This document shows, in pieces, positions 25,730 to 34,793 of a stretch of 64,000 bases of DNA. This stretch comes from Streptomyces radiopugnans (GTDB lineage: Bacteria > Actinomycetota > Actinomycetes > Streptomycetales > Streptomycetaceae), in assembly GCF_900110735.1 (NCBI RefSeq), contig NZ_FOET01000001.1, forward strand, positions 434,001 through 498,000, given 5' to 3'. Each line of letters begins with the position of its first letter. Position 1 is the first letter of the stretch. Position numbers and translations under genes: made by a program. The notes beneath the pieces were generated by a model that saw only the letters and a list, made by a program, of their open reading frames with translations, had not been told where the DNA came from and made no database searches.

Positions 25730-25827
25730 GCGACGAACGCGTCGAGGTGCTCGGCGGATGTCTCGAAGACGTTGATGAACGTGACGGTGGTGTCCGGCGC
25801 GCCGGCGGACCGGCTGTCTGTGGTCAC
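25729..25827 (-). pseudogene. 5' relic of an antibiotic-biosynthesis-monooxygenase-like gene
   Basis: From the GTG at 25827, which has GGAG just upstream, the minus strand reads about 33 codons ending TTVTFINVFETSAEHLDAF, the usual first strand and helix of ABM-domain proteins. At the palindrome the similarity stops, and the frame continues into low-complexity Arg/Pro sequence. I read it as the truncated start of a small monooxygenase or quinol-oxygenase gene. The rest of the gap to 26095 shows no other gene. Confidence 0.5.
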
Positions 25828-26095
25828 GGGGACTCCAGCGCTGGGTGGGGCCACCCGAACCGTTCCGGGCGGGCGGGCCGGCCGGCGGCTCGGGCCCCGC
25901 CGTGCAGGGCGGCGGATCGCAGCGTAGCGAACACGGGCCTGGGGAGGGCGGGTTGAACGGACCGTGCCCCGGAGGCCGCGGACGGTGCGGACACCCGCGG
26001 CCGGACCGCCACGCGGCCGCGGCCGGCCGTGGGTCCCTCCGCCTCCGGTGCCGGACGCCCGCGGCCGCTCGCCGGGGCTGTTTCTGCGCAAACCA

Positions 26096-26124
26096 TTGAC
26101 GTGAGCGGTGTTGAATCCTACTTT
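26096..26124 (+). promoter_or_regulatory. Promoter of the arabino-oligosaccharide operon
   Basis: TTGACG (26096-26101), a 17-bp spacer and TACTTT (26119-26124) are close to the housekeeping sigma consensus. The transcript would start near 26131, leaving a leader that holds the IclR-type operator. Confidence 0.65.
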
Positions 26125-26147
26125 CCCGTTCGGAGATACGATCAGTA

Positions 26148-26163
26148 TTCGAAATTTCGAACG
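26148..26163 (+). promoter_or_regulatory. IclR-type operator upstream of araN
   Basis: TTCGAAATTTCGAACG contains the perfect 14-bp palindrome TTCGAAATTTCGAA (26148-26161). It begins 24 nt after the -10 box and ends 14 nt before the ATG at 26178. A protein bound here would block transcription of the operon. Confidence 0.65.
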
Positions 26164-26177
26164 TGAGGGTGGATCGT

Positions 26178-27533
26178 ATGCGTCGAACCTCCGTGCCGGA
26201 CCGCGCCCCCAGCCGCCGGCGCGTGCTCGGCGGCGTGGCCGCTCTGGCCGCCGTGACGGCCACCGGGATCGCGGGCACCGCGGGATGCGCCGCCCCCGCC
26301 GCCGTGGGCGCGGGCCGCACCCGGCTGCGCTTCTGGCACCTCTACGGCGGCGGCGACGGCGTCAACATGCAGACGATGCTGAACGCCTACCGCGCGGCAC
26401 ACCCGGAGATCGCCCTCCAGGCCTCCACGCTCCAGTGGGGCGCCCCGTACTACACCAAGCTCGGCATGGCGGGAGCCGGCGGCCGGGCCCCCGAGGTCGC
26501 CGCCCTGCACCTGGCGCGGCTGCCCGGCTTCGGCCCCGGCCGGCTGCTCGACCCCTTCGACCTCGACCTGCTGGCCGAACACGGCCTCACCGAGAAGGAC
26601 TTCCCCGCCGACCTGTGGCGGCGCGGCCGGATCGACGGCGCGCAGTACGCCGTCCCGCTCGACACCCACCCGATGGTCCTCTACTACAACACCGAGATCT
26701 GCGGAGAGGCCGGACTGCTGGGCGGGGACGGAAAGCTGCGGCCGGTCCGCGGCGCCGAGGAGTTCGCCGCCGCGCTGCGCGCCGCGGGCAAGGTCACGGG
26801 CAGACCCGGTCTGGTCATGGAGACGCTCGGCGCCGGCACCATCGGACCCTGGCGCCTGTTCTCCACCTTCTACTCCCAGACGGGCGGCACCCTGCTGAAC
26901 GAGGACGCCACCCGCATCACCATCGACGACGCCAAGGCGCTGAAGGTGCTGCGCTTCATGCGGCGGCTGGTCGAGGAGGGCCTGGCCCACCACCGCATCG
27001 ACTACAACGGCACGGTCGGCGTCTTCGGCGGCGGGGAGAGCGCGTTCCTCCTCAACGGCGAATGGGAGGTGAGCACCTTCGCCAACCTGGACCTGCCGTT
27101 CTCGATGACCAGGGTGCCGAACATCTTCGGGCGCCCCACCGTCCAGGCCGACTCCCACTGCTTCGTCCTCCCGCACCAGCGCGACCGCGGCGGCGAGGGC
27201 AACGAGGCGGCCCACGCCTTCGTCGCCTGGATGCTCAAGAACACCGTCGAGTGGGCCAAGGGCGGCCACGTCCCCGCCTACCTCCCCACCCTGGAGAAGC
27301 CCGACTACCTCGAACTGGAGCCCCAGTCGGAGTACCGGTCGGTGATCGACGACGTCGTCCTGGACCCGCCCGCGTGGTTCGCGGGCTCGGCGTCGTCCAT
27401 GTGGATCCAGCTCGGCGCGGTCTTCTCCGGGGTGCTCACCGGCTCCCGCACACCGCGGGAGGCACTGGAGGAGGCCAGGTCCCGGCTCCAGACCCTGCTC
27501 GACACCCCCAACCCGCTCGGAGGCGACGCATGA
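26178..27533 (+). CDS. araN: Sugar ABC transporter substrate-binding lipoprotein (AraN-like)
   Basis: This extracellular binding protein (451 aa) is of the CUT1 class and probably captures arabino-oligosaccharides. The N-terminus has a twin-arginine motif (SRRRVLGG, R13-R15) and a lipobox ending at C37 (IAGTAGC), so it is a Tat-exported lipoprotein. Family features include LRFWHLYGGGDG, YYTKLGMAGAGG and ALLNGEWE-like AFLLNGEWEV. The ATG at 26178 follows GAGG by 9 nt; a GTG at 26163 overlaps the operator and is less likely. The gene overlaps the permease gene by 4 nt (ATGA). The GH43 and GH51 arabinan enzymes downstream give the substrate; the symbol is by analogy with Bacillus araNPQ. Confidence 0.85.
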   Translation: MRRTSVPDRAPSRRRVLGGVAALAAVTATGIAGTAGCAAPAAVGAGRTRLRFWHLYGGGDGVNMQTMLNAYRAAHPEIALQASTLQWGAPYYTKLGMAGAGGRAPEVAALHLARLPGFGPGRLLDPFDLDLLAEHGLTEKDFPADLWRRGRIDGAQYAVPLDTHPMVLYYNTEICGEAGLLGGDGKLRPVRGAEEFAAALRAAGKVTGRPGLVMETLGAGTIGPWRLFSTFYSQTGGTLLNEDATRITIDDAKALKVLRFMRRLVEEGLAHHRIDYNGTVGVFGGGESAFLLNGEWEVSTFANLDLPFSMTRVPNIFGRPTVQADSHCFVLPHQRDRGGEGNEAAHAFVAWMLKNTVEWAKGGHVPAYLPTLEKPDYLELEPQSEYRSVIDDVVLDPPAWFAGSASSMWIQLGAVFSGVLTGSRTPREALEEARSRLQTLLDTPNPLGGDA

Positions 27534-28489
27534 CCGCGACCACGCCCACCGCCCCGGCGCCGCCGGCCGCGGAAGCCGCCCGCACCGGGACCGGGCCCCT
27601 GAGCGCGGGCCGCCGCTGGACCGAGCACGGCCTGGTCTTCACCGCGCCCTTCCTGCTGCTGTACGCCCTCTTCCTGGTCTGGCCGGTGCTGCTGGGCCTG
27701 AAGATGAGCCTGGGCGACGACAACATCACCGGCACCGGCAGCACCTTCACCGGCCTGGACAACTACGCCGAGGCGCTGCGGGACCCCGGGGTCTGGTCGT
27801 CGCTGTGGAACACGGTCTGGTTCACGCTGCTGTCCACCGTGCCCCTGGTCGTCACGGGCCTCGTCCTCGCCCTGCTCGCGCACCACCTGCGGGTGGTCCA
27901 GTGGCTGTGGCGGCTGAGCTGGTTCACGCCGTTCCTGCTGCCGTCGGGCGTCGTCGGCCTGCTGTGGCTGTGGATGATCTACCCGTCCGACTTCGGCCTG
28001 GCCGACCTGCTGCTGCGGTCGTTCGGCCTCGACCCCGGCATCGGCTGGCTGACCGACACCCGCTACGCGATGCTCTCGATCGTCCTGACCACCGTGTGGT
28101 GGACGGTCGGCTTCAACTTCCTGCTCTACCTCGCCGCACTCCAGGCCATCCCCCAGCACCTGTACGAGGCCGCCGAGCTGGACGGCGCCGGGGCCTGGCG
28201 GCGGCTGCGGCACATCACCCTGCCGATGCTCAACCGCACGACGGGCGTGGTGGCCGTCCTCCAGCTCCTCGCCTCCCTGAAGATCTTCGACCAGGTCTAC
28301 ATCATGACCGGCGGAGGCCCCGACGAGAGCACCCGTCCGATCCTGCAGTACGTCTACGAAGCCGGCTTCACCGGCTACCGGATCGGCTACGCCTCGGCCG
28401 TCTCCTACGTCTTCTTCGCCCTGATCGTGATCGTCTCGCTGATCCACCTGCGGATGACCCGCCGTTCCCGTGAGGAGGCCGCCAAGTGA
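27530..28489 (+). CDS. araP: Sugar ABC transporter permease (AraP-like)
   Basis: This CUT1 inner-membrane permease has 319 aa and about six membrane helices, starting at FTAPFLLLYALFLVWPVLLG. The EAA loop that contacts the ATPase reads YEAAELDGAGAWRRLRHITLP (about residues 210-230). The fragment KIFDQVYIMTGGGPDESTRP is typical of oligosaccharide permeases of the MalF/AraP type. Translation is coupled at both ends: its ATG overlaps the araN stop, and its TGA overlaps the GTG of the next permease gene. No ATPase gene follows, so it probably uses a shared MsiK-type ATPase encoded elsewhere. Confidence 0.92.
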   Translation: MTATTPTAPAPPAAEAARTGTGPLSAGRRWTEHGLVFTAPFLLLYALFLVWPVLLGLKMSLGDDNITGTGSTFTGLDNYAEALRDPGVWSSLWNTVWFTLLSTVPLVVTGLVLALLAHHLRVVQWLWRLSWFTPFLLPSGVVGLLWLWMIYPSDFGLADLLLRSFGLDPGIGWLTDTRYAMLSIVLTTVWWTVGFNFLLYLAALQAIPQHLYEAAELDGAGAWRRLRHITLPMLNRTTGVVAVLQLLASLKIFDQVYIMTGGGPDESTRPILQYVYEAGFTGYRIGYASAVSYVFFALIVIVSLIHLRMTRRSREEAAK

Positions 28490-29463
28490 GCGCGACCGCG
28501 AAGGCCGTGACCCCCGCCGCACCGTCCACCGGCCCCGGCCGGGAGCCGGCCGGGACGCTCCCGGCCCCACCGTCCTCGCAGTCCTCGCCGGCCGGGCCTG
28601 CCGGACCTGCCGACCCGACCGGCGAGGCCGGCAGACGGCCGCGCTGGACCCCGGGCCGCTTCGCGCTGCTCGCCGCGGCCCTCGTCCTGGCGGCGCTGTG
28701 GGTGCTGCCGCTGGCCTGGGCGGTGGCCACCTCGCTCAAGCCCGAGAGCGAGACGACGCGCACCTCGCTGGAGTGGATCGGCTCACGCGTCACCTTCGAC
28801 GCGTACGAGAAGGTGTGGGCCTCCGGGGACCTGGCGCGCTGGATGGTCAACTCGGCCTACATCTCGACGGTGACGACCGTGCTGACCGTCACGACCTGCG
28901 CCATGGCCGCCTACGGCTTCTCGCGCACCGAGTTCCGCGGCCGGAAGGTCCTCTACGGCCTGGTGCTGGCCGGGATCATGGTGCCGCCGCAGGTGCTGAT
29001 CGCCCCGCTCTTCGCCGAGATGGTCTCCCTCGGACTGGTCGACACCTACTGGGGCGTGATCCTGCCCCAGGTCGCCGTCCCCGCGATGGTGTTCATCCTG
29101 GTGAAGTTCTTCGAGGGGGTGCCGAGGGAGCTGGAGGAGGCCGCCTACGTCGACGGCGCGGGACGCTGGCGGGTGTTCTGGACGGTCGTGGTGCCGCTGT
29201 CCCGGCCGGTCCTGGCCGCCGTCGCCATCTTCACCTTCATCCAGACCTGGAACAACTTCCTGTGGCCGTTCCTGGTGACCACCGACCCGAACGTGATGAC
29301 GCTGCCGGTCGGCCTGGTCAACGTCCAGTCCACCTACGGCGCCCGCTACGCCCAGGTGATGGCCTCACTGGTCATCGCCGGGCTGCCGCTGCTGCTGGTC
29401 TTCGCCTTCTTCCAGCGGCAGATCGTCCGCGGCGTCGCCCACACGGGGCTGGCCGGCCAGTGA
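28486..29463 (+). CDS. araQ: Sugar ABC transporter permease (AraQ-like)
   Basis: This is the second CUT1 permease (325 aa) and the partner of the preceding one. A Pro/Ala-rich N-terminal tail of about 50 residues precedes the first helix (FALLAAALVLAALWVLPLAW). The EAA loop is LEEAAYVDGAGRWRVFWTVV, and the conserved TWNNFLWPFLVT is that of MalG/AraQ proteins. The GTG start overlaps the upstream stop by 4 nt, with GAGGAGG 8 nt upstream. It is followed after 91 nt by the secreted endo-arabinanase gene, so uptake and extracellular breakdown are probably cotranscribed. Confidence 0.92.
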   Translation: MSATAKAVTPAAPSTGPGREPAGTLPAPPSSQSSPAGPAGPADPTGEAGRRPRWTPGRFALLAAALVLAALWVLPLAWAVATSLKPESETTRTSLEWIGSRVTFDAYEKVWASGDLARWMVNSAYISTVTTVLTVTTCAMAAYGFSRTEFRGRKVLYGLVLAGIMVPPQVLIAPLFAEMVSLGLVDTYWGVILPQVAVPAMVFILVKFFEGVPRELEEAAYVDGAGRWRVFWTVVVPLSRPVLAAVAIFTFIQTWNNFLWPFLVTTDPNVMTLPVGLVNVQSTYGARYAQVMASLVIAGLPLLLVFAFFQRQIVRGVAHTGLAGQ

Positions 29464-29554
29464 CGGCGGCGCAGGCCCGCCCCCGAACACGGGAGAGGAG
29501 GTCCCGAGAAACCGCGAACCCCGGCCGCTCACCGAGAACTTCCGAAGGAGCCCG

Positions 29555-30589
29555 ATGAACAGCCGCACCCCCCACGGCACACCATCCCGCACATCCGTCC
29601 GCAAACCCTCCCGCACCCACGTCCGCCGGGTCCTGACGGCCCTGACCGCGGCCCTGCTGGGCACGCTCGTGGCCCTCGTCCCCGGCAGCGCCTCCGCCTA
29701 CCCCGGGCCCGGCCTGGTGACCGGCGACATCTCCGTCCACGACCCGTCGATGGTCCGCCTCGACGACGGCCGCTACATCCTCTACTCCACCCACAACGGT
29801 CCCCAGGCGCGCATCTCCACCGACCGGACCCGCTTCACCCACGCCGGGGCGGCGTTCCCCAACCCGCCCTCCTGGTGGGGCCGGTACTCGCCCGAGCGCA
29901 GCCCCTGGGCCCCGGACGTCTCCAAGCAGGGCGGCCGGTACTGGCTGTACTACTCCCTGTCCACCTTCGGCTCCAACAACTCCGCCATCGGCGTGGCCAC
30001 CAGCCCCAGCGGACTGCCCGGCACCTGGACCGACCACGGCCCGGTGCACACCACCACCACGGGCTCGGACCACAACGCCATCGACCCCAACCTGTTCGTC
30101 GACGACGACGGGAAGTGGTGGATGACCTTCGGCTCCTGGTGGACGGGGATCAAGATGATCCGGCTCGACCCGTCCACCGGCAAGCAGCACCCCGGCGACC
30201 GCACCCTGTACTCCGTGGCCGCCCGCAACCCCACCAGCAACGGCATCGAGGGACCGACCCTGGTCAAGCGCGGCGGCTACTACTACCTGTTCGCCTCCTT
30301 CGACAAGTGCTGCGCCGGCACCGACAGCACCTACAGCATCCGCGTCGGCCGCTCCACCAGCCCCACCGGGCCGTTCCGCGACCGCAACGGCGTGGACATG
30401 CGCAACAACGGCGGAACGGTCGTCCTGGAGACCCACGGCCAGGTCGTCGGCCCCGGCGGCCAGTCCGTAATGTCCGACGTCGACGGCGACCTGCTCGTCT
30501 ACCACTACTACGACCGGGCCAACAACGGCTCGCCCACCCTCGGCATCAACCTGATGCGCTGGGACGGCGGCTGGCCCGTCGTCCACTAG
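29555..30589 (+). CDS. abnA: Secreted arabinan endo-1,5-alpha-L-arabinanase (GH43)
   Basis: This extracellular enzyme (344 aa) cuts the alpha-1,5 backbone of arabinan to oligosaccharides. The signal peptide ends near A48 (PGSASA). The three GH43 carboxylates are visible: base D63 in VHDPSMV, pKa-modulating D177 in AIDPNLFV, and acid E232 in NGIEGPTLVKRGGYYYLFAS. NGPQARIS and SWWTGIKMIRLD also match the arabinanase subfamily. AAGGAG lies before the ATG. The products fit the AraNPQ-like transporter encoded just upstream, and the GH51 enzyme downstream would finish the job inside the cell. A 15-bp hairpin follows. Confidence 0.93.
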   Translation: MNSRTPHGTPSRTSVRKPSRTHVRRVLTALTAALLGTLVALVPGSASAYPGPGLVTGDISVHDPSMVRLDDGRYILYSTHNGPQARISTDRTRFTHAGAAFPNPPSWWGRYSPERSPWAPDVSKQGGRYWLYYSLSTFGSNNSAIGVATSPSGLPGTWTDHGPVHTTTTGSDHNAIDPNLFVDDDGKWWMTFGSWWTGIKMIRLDPSTGKQHPGDRTLYSVAARNPTSNGIEGPTLVKRGGYYYLFASFDKCCAGTDSTYSIRVGRSTSPTGPFRDRNGVDMRNNGGTVVLETHGQVVGPGGQSVMSDVDGDLLVYHYYDRANNGSPTLGINLMRWDGGWPVVH

Positions 30590-30619
30590 AGCACCGCCGG
30601 AACCCCTGACGAGATCCCC

Positions 30620-30654
30620 GGCCGGGCGGGACCCCTGGCGGGTCCCGCCCGGCC
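30620..30654 (+). terminator. Hairpin between abnA and abfA
   Basis: A perfect 15-bp stem (30620-30634 with 30640-30654) and a 5-nt loop stand 30 nt after the abnA stop. It may reduce read-through into the arabinofuranosidase gene. Confidence 0.7.
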
Positions 30655-30710
30655 GCACCCCCGAAGCCCGCCCCCCGAACCGCCCAGAACCGTCCCGACG
30701 GAAGGAATCC

Positions 30711-32210
30711 ATGAACACCGCAAGGTTCACCCTCGACCCCGCCTTCACCGTCGGCGAGGTCGACCCCCGGCTGTTCGGCTCCTTCGTGGAGCACCTCGGC
30801 CGCTGCGTCTACACGGGCGTCTTCGAACCCGGGCACCCCTCCGCCGACGAACAGGGCCTGCGCACCGACGTTCTGGAACTGGTCCGCGAACTGGGCGTCA
30901 CCGCCATCCGCTACCCCGGCGGCAACTTCGTCTCCGGCTACCGCTGGGAGGACAGCGTCGGCCCGGCCGAGCAGCGCCCCCGCCGCCTCGACGCCGCCTG
31001 GCGGTCGGTGGAGAGCAACCGCTTCGGCCTGGCCGAGTACATCGACTTCGTCCGCAAGGTCGGCGGCGAACCCATGATGGCCGTCAACCTCGGCACCCGC
31101 GGTGTGGCGGAGGCCCGCGAGCTGCTGGAGTACGCCAACCACCCCGGCGGCACCGCCCTGTCCGACCTGCGCGCCGCCCACGGCGACAAGGAGCCCTACG
31201 GCATCCGGCTGTGGTGCCTGGGCAACGAGATGGACGGCCCCTGGCAGACCGGCCACAAGACCGCCGCCGAGTACGGCCGGCTGGCCGCCGAGACCGCCCG
31301 CGCCATGCGCCAGCTCGACGACTCCCTCGAACTGGTCGCCTGCGGCAGCTCCAGCCAGGCGATGGACACCTTCGCCGCCTGGGAGGCCACCGTCCTGGCC
31401 GAGACCTACGACCTGGTCGACCACATCTCCCTGCACGCCTACTACGAGGAGGAGGACGGCGACCGCGACTCCTTCCTGGCCTCCGCGGTGGACATGGAGT
31501 CCTTCATCGAGAACGTGGTGGCCACCTGCGACCACATCGGGGCCCGGCTGAAGTCGCCCAAGCGCATCAACCTCTCCTTCGACGAGTGGAACGTCTGGTA
31601 CCAGCGCCGCTTCCACGCCCGGCCCCTGCCCGACTGGGAGGAGGCGCCCCGGCTGCTGGAGGACAACTACACCGTCACCGACGCCGTCGTCTTCGGCTCC
31701 CTGCTCATCGCCCTGCTGCGCCACGCCGACCGGGTGGCCGTGGCCTGCCTGGCCCAGCTCGTCAACGTCATCGCCCCGATCATGACCGAGCCCGGCGGCC
31801 CGGCCTGGCGGCAGACCACCTTCCACCCCTTCGCCCAGGCGTCCCGCCACGGACGCGGGCAGGTGCTGGACGTGCGGGTGCAGTCGCCCACGTACACCAC
31901 CGCGAAGTACGGCGAGGTGCCGCTGCTGCACGCCACCGCCGTACGGGACGGGGCCACCGGCGCCGTCACCGTCTTCGCCGTCAACCGGGACCGGCACGGC
32001 GCCCTGCCGCTGGAGGTCGCCCTGCACGGTCTGACCCTGGAGCGGGTCGCCGAGCACAGCGTGCTGGCCGACGCCGACCCCGAGGCCCGCAACACCCTCG
32101 CCGACCCCGAGCGGGTCGTCCCCCACCAGGGGGAGGGCACCGAGCTGGCCGGCGGGGTGCTGCGCGCCACCCTGGAGCCGATGTCGTGGAACATGATCCG
32201 GCTCGTCTGA
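30711..32210 (+). CDS. abfA: Alpha-L-arabinofuranosidase (GH51), cytoplasmic
   Basis: This GH51 enzyme (499 aa) releases L-arabinose from arabino-oligosaccharides. There is no signal peptide, so it acts inside the cell on sugars imported by the AraNPQ-like system. The acid/base E173 is in WCLGNEMDGPWQ and the nucleophile E292 in SFDEWNVWY. RYPGGNFVSGYRWEDSVGP and FGSFVEHLGRCVYTG are diagnostic for the family. A GGAAGGA-type site lies before the ATG. It follows abnA by 121 nt with a hairpin between and ends in a bidirectional terminator facing the epimerase gene. Confidence 0.95.
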   Translation: MNTARFTLDPAFTVGEVDPRLFGSFVEHLGRCVYTGVFEPGHPSADEQGLRTDVLELVRELGVTAIRYPGGNFVSGYRWEDSVGPAEQRPRRLDAAWRSVESNRFGLAEYIDFVRKVGGEPMMAVNLGTRGVAEARELLEYANHPGGTALSDLRAAHGDKEPYGIRLWCLGNEMDGPWQTGHKTAAEYGRLAAETARAMRQLDDSLELVACGSSSQAMDTFAAWEATVLAETYDLVDHISLHAYYEEEDGDRDSFLASAVDMESFIENVVATCDHIGARLKSPKRINLSFDEWNVWYQRRFHARPLPDWEEAPRLLEDNYTVTDAVVFGSLLIALLRHADRVAVACLAQLVNVIAPIMTEPGGPAWRQTTFHPFAQASRHGRGQVLDVRVQSPTYTTAKYGEVPLLHATAVRDGATGAVTVFAVNRDRHGALPLEVALHGLTLERVAEHSVLADADPEARNTLADPERVVPHQGEGTELAGGVLRATLEPMSWNMIRLV

Positions 32211-32243
32211 CGGGCTGACGTGCCCGCGTGCCGACGGCACGGC

Positions 32244-32276
32244 GGCGGGGGCGGCCCGGTCCGGGCCGCCCCCGCC
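32244..32276. terminator. Bidirectional terminator between abfA and the epimerase gene
   Basis: A 14-bp perfect stem (32244-32257 with 32263-32276) and loop GGTCC lie between two convergent genes. Just beyond, GCGTACCGCCTC is repeated in tandem. Confidence 0.75.
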
Positions 32277-32334
32277 TCACGCGTACCGCCTCGCGCGTAC
32301 CGCCTCCGGTGCGCCCCGCCCCGGCCTGCCCCGT

Positions 32335-33504
32335 CTACTCGGTGGAGAAGGAGTGGACGGTGGTGGAGCGGTAGGTGCGCCCCGGCCGCAGCACGGTGGT
32401 GGGGAACGACGGCTGGTTGGGGGAGTCGGGGAAGTGCTGGGTCTCCAGGCAGAAACCGTCGCTCTGCCGGTAGACCCGCCCCGAGGTGCCCTCCAGCGTG
32501 CCGTCGAGGAAGTTGCCGCTGTAGAACTGCACGCCCGGCTCGGTGGTGGCGATCCGCATCACCCGCCCGGAGACCGGCTCGCGGACGGTGGCGAAGTGCT
32601 CGGGCTCGGCGGTGATGCCCTTGTCCAGCACCAGGTTGTGGTCGTATCCCTGCCCGTACAGGATCTGCGGGTGCGCCTTGCGGATGTCCGTCCCGACCGG
32701 CTTGGCCCGCCGGAAGTCGAAGGGCGTGCCCGCGACCCGCTCCAGCTCGCCGGTGGGGATCAGCGTCTCGCCGACCGGCGTGTACCGGGAGGCGGCGACC
32801 TCCAGCTCGTGGTCCAGGATGCTGCCGCCGCCCTCGCCGGCGAGGTTGAAGTACGTGTGGTTGGTGAGGTTGACGACGGTGGGCTTGTCGGTGGTGGCCT
32901 CGTAGTCGATCCGGAAGTCGCCGTGCCGATCCAGCACGTACTCCACCCGGACCTCCAGCCTCCCCGGAAAGCCCATCTCGCCGTCCTCGCTGGTGCGCGT
33001 CAGCACCAGCCCCGTCTCGCCGCGCCGGGTGAACGGCTCCACCGCCCACATCCGCTTGTCGAAGCCGCGGTCGCCGCCGTGCAGGGTGTTGCCGCCGTCG
33101 TTGCGCGGCAGCTCGTACGTCCTGCCGTCCAGGATGAAGCGGCCCTGCGCGATGCGGTTGCCGTAGCGGCCGATGAGCGCCCCGAAGTAGGGGGAGCGGG
33201 CCTCGTAGGAGGCCGGGTCGGAGAAGCCGAGCGAGACGTTGGCGAGGCGGCCGTGCCGGTCGGGCACCTCCAGGGACTGCACGATGCCGCCGTAGGACAG
33301 CACCCGCAGCCGGGTGCCGCCGCACGACAGCGTCCAGACGTCCACCGCCGTGCCGTCCGCCAGTTCGCCGAAGCGGGCGCGGCGCGGAGCGGACGGTTCG
33401 CCCGGCTTCGCGTGCGCGGCCCCCGCGCCCGGTCCCGCGGTCGCCGCCGCCGCCAGCCCGGCCGCGGCGGCCGCGCCGATCACACTGCGTCTGCTGGTGC
33501 TCAC
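32335..33504 (-). CDS. galM: Aldose 1-epimerase, Tat-exported
   Basis: This mutarotase (389 aa) interconverts alpha and beta anomers of aldoses. The N-terminus [18 protein letters not shown] with AHA near residue 33 is a twin-arginine signal, so it works outside the membrane. The family residues are present: RYGNRIAQGRF, NGGNTLHGG-like NDGGNTLHGGDRGFD, the catalytic His in NLTNHTYFNL, and Glu in FCLETQHFPDSPNQP. The GTG at 33504 overlaps the permease stop (GTGA), with GGAAGG upstream, so it is the last gene of the ChvE operon. Supplying the right anomer to the binding protein is a plausible role. Confidence 0.93.
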   Translation of the reverse strand: MSTSRRSVIGAAAAAGLAAAATAGPGAGAAHAKPGEPSAPRRARFGELADGTAVDVWTLSCGGTRLRVLSYGGIVQSLEVPDRHGRLANVSLGFSDPASYEARSPYFGALIGRYGNRIAQGRFILDGRTYELPRNDGGNTLHGGDRGFDKRMWAVEPFTRRGETGLVLTRTSEDGEMGFPGRLEVRVEYVLDRHGDFRIDYEATTDKPTVVNLTNHTYFNLAGEGGGSILDHELEVAASRYTPVGETLIPTGELERVAGTPFDFRRAKPVGTDIRKAHPQILYGQGYDHNLVLDKGITAEPEHFATVREPVSGRVMRIATTEPGVQFYSGNFLDGTLEGTSGRVYRQSDGFCLETQHFPDSPNQPSFPTTVLRPGRTYRSTTVHSFSTE

Positions 33505-34793
33505 GATCCCACCTTCCGTTTGTTCCAGACGTCGAACCCCACCGCCGCCAGCAGGACCAGGCCCTTGATGACCTGCTGGTAGTCGGTGCCGATACCCACC
33601 AGGGACATGCCGTTGTTGAGCACGCCGAGCACCAGACCGCCGATGACGGCCCCGAGTACGGTACCCACACCGCCGCTCATCGAGGCTCCGCCGATGAACG
33701 CCGCGGCGATCGCCTCCAGCTCGAAGTTGATGCCCGCCTGCGGGGTGCCCGCGTTCAGCCGGGCGGCGTACACGCAGCCCGCCAGCGCCGCCAGCACGCC
33801 CATGTTGACGAAGACCAGGAACGTGACCCGCCTGTCCTTCACGCCCGACAGCCTGGCCGCGGCCCGGTTGCCGCCGAGGGCGTACACATGGCGGCCGACG
33901 ACGGCGTTGCGCATCACGAAGCCCAGCCCGATCAGGATGCCGCACATGATCAGCAGCACCACCGGGACGCCCCGGTAGCTGGCCAGCGTCAGGGTGAACG
34001 CCAGCACCGCCGCCACGATCGCCACGCACTTGAGGACGAACAGGCTCAGCGGCAGCACCTCCAGCTCGTACGCCTGCTGCCGGCGCCGGTCGCGCCACTC
34101 CTGGAACAGCACGAACGCCACCACGACCACCCCGATCAGCACCGTCAGGTCGTGGTAGTTCCCCAGCGGGCCGCCCTCGGGCAGGAAGCCCTGGCTGATG
34201 TTCTGGAAGCCGCGCGGGAAGGGCGCCAGCGACTGCCCCTCCAGCAGGATCTGGGTGCCGCCGCGGAACAGCAGCATCCCCGCCAGCGTCACGATGAACG
34301 ACGGGATGCCCACATAGGCGATCCAGAACCCCTGCCAGGCGCCGGCCGCCGCGCCGATCAGCAGCGAGCAGGTCAGCGCCACCGGCCAGGACATGTCGTG
34401 GTGGACCATCAGCACGGCCGCCGCGGCCCCGACGAAGGCGGCCAGCGAGCCGACGGACAGGTCGATGTGGCCCGAGATGATCACGATCATCATGCCCATG
34501 GCCAGGATCAGGATGTAGCTGTTCTGCTGGACGATGTTGGACACGTTGACGGGCTTGAGCAGGTTGCCGTCGGTCCAGATCTGGAACAGCACGACGATCA
34601 GCGCCAGTGCGACGAGCATCCCGTACTGCCGCATGTTGGAGCGCACGGTCCGCAGCAGCAGCGCCCCGGCGCCCGTACCGCCCCCGGTGCCGCCCGTACC
34701 GCCGCGGGAGCCGGAACCGCCCCGGGCGCCCTTCACCGGCCCGCCCGCAGACCCTCCCGGTCCCCTGCGCGCCGCGGTCTCTTCGGTCGTCAT
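33501..34793 (-). CDS. mmsB: Monosaccharide ABC transporter permease (MmsB/GguB-like)
   Basis: This CUT2-type permease (430 aa) belongs to a monosaccharide importer. A Gly-rich N-terminal tail (about 45 residues) precedes the first of roughly 10 membrane helices. [18 protein letters not shown] is the conserved motif of RbsC/XylH-like permeases, and [22 protein letters not shown] is near the C-terminus. The length and the hydrophilic loop [15 protein letters not shown] match the XylH/GguB subgroup. The start overlaps the ATPase stop by 4 nt (ATGA), and the stop overlaps the epimerase start. Confidence 0.93.
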   Translation of the reverse strand: MTTEETAARRGPGGSAGGPVKGARGGSGSRGGTGGTGGGTGAGALLLRTVRSNMRQYGMLVALALIVVLFQIWTDGNLLKPVNVSNIVQQNSYILILAMGMMIVIISGHIDLSVGSLAAFVGAAAAVLMVHHDMSWPVALTCSLLIGAAAGAWQGFWIAYVGIPSFIVTLAGMLLFRGGTQILLEGQSLAPFPRGFQNISQGFLPEGGPLGNYHDLTVLIGVVVVAFVLFQEWRDRRRQQAYELEVLPLSLFVLKCVAIVAAVLAFTLTLASYRGVPVVLLIMCGILIGLGFVMRNAVVGRHVYALGGNRAAARLSGVKDRRVTFLVFVNMGVLAALAGCVYAARLNAGTPQAGINFELEAIAAAFIGGASMSGGVGTVLGAVIGGLVLGVLNNGMSLVGIGTDYQQVIKGLVLLAAVGFDVWNKRKVGS

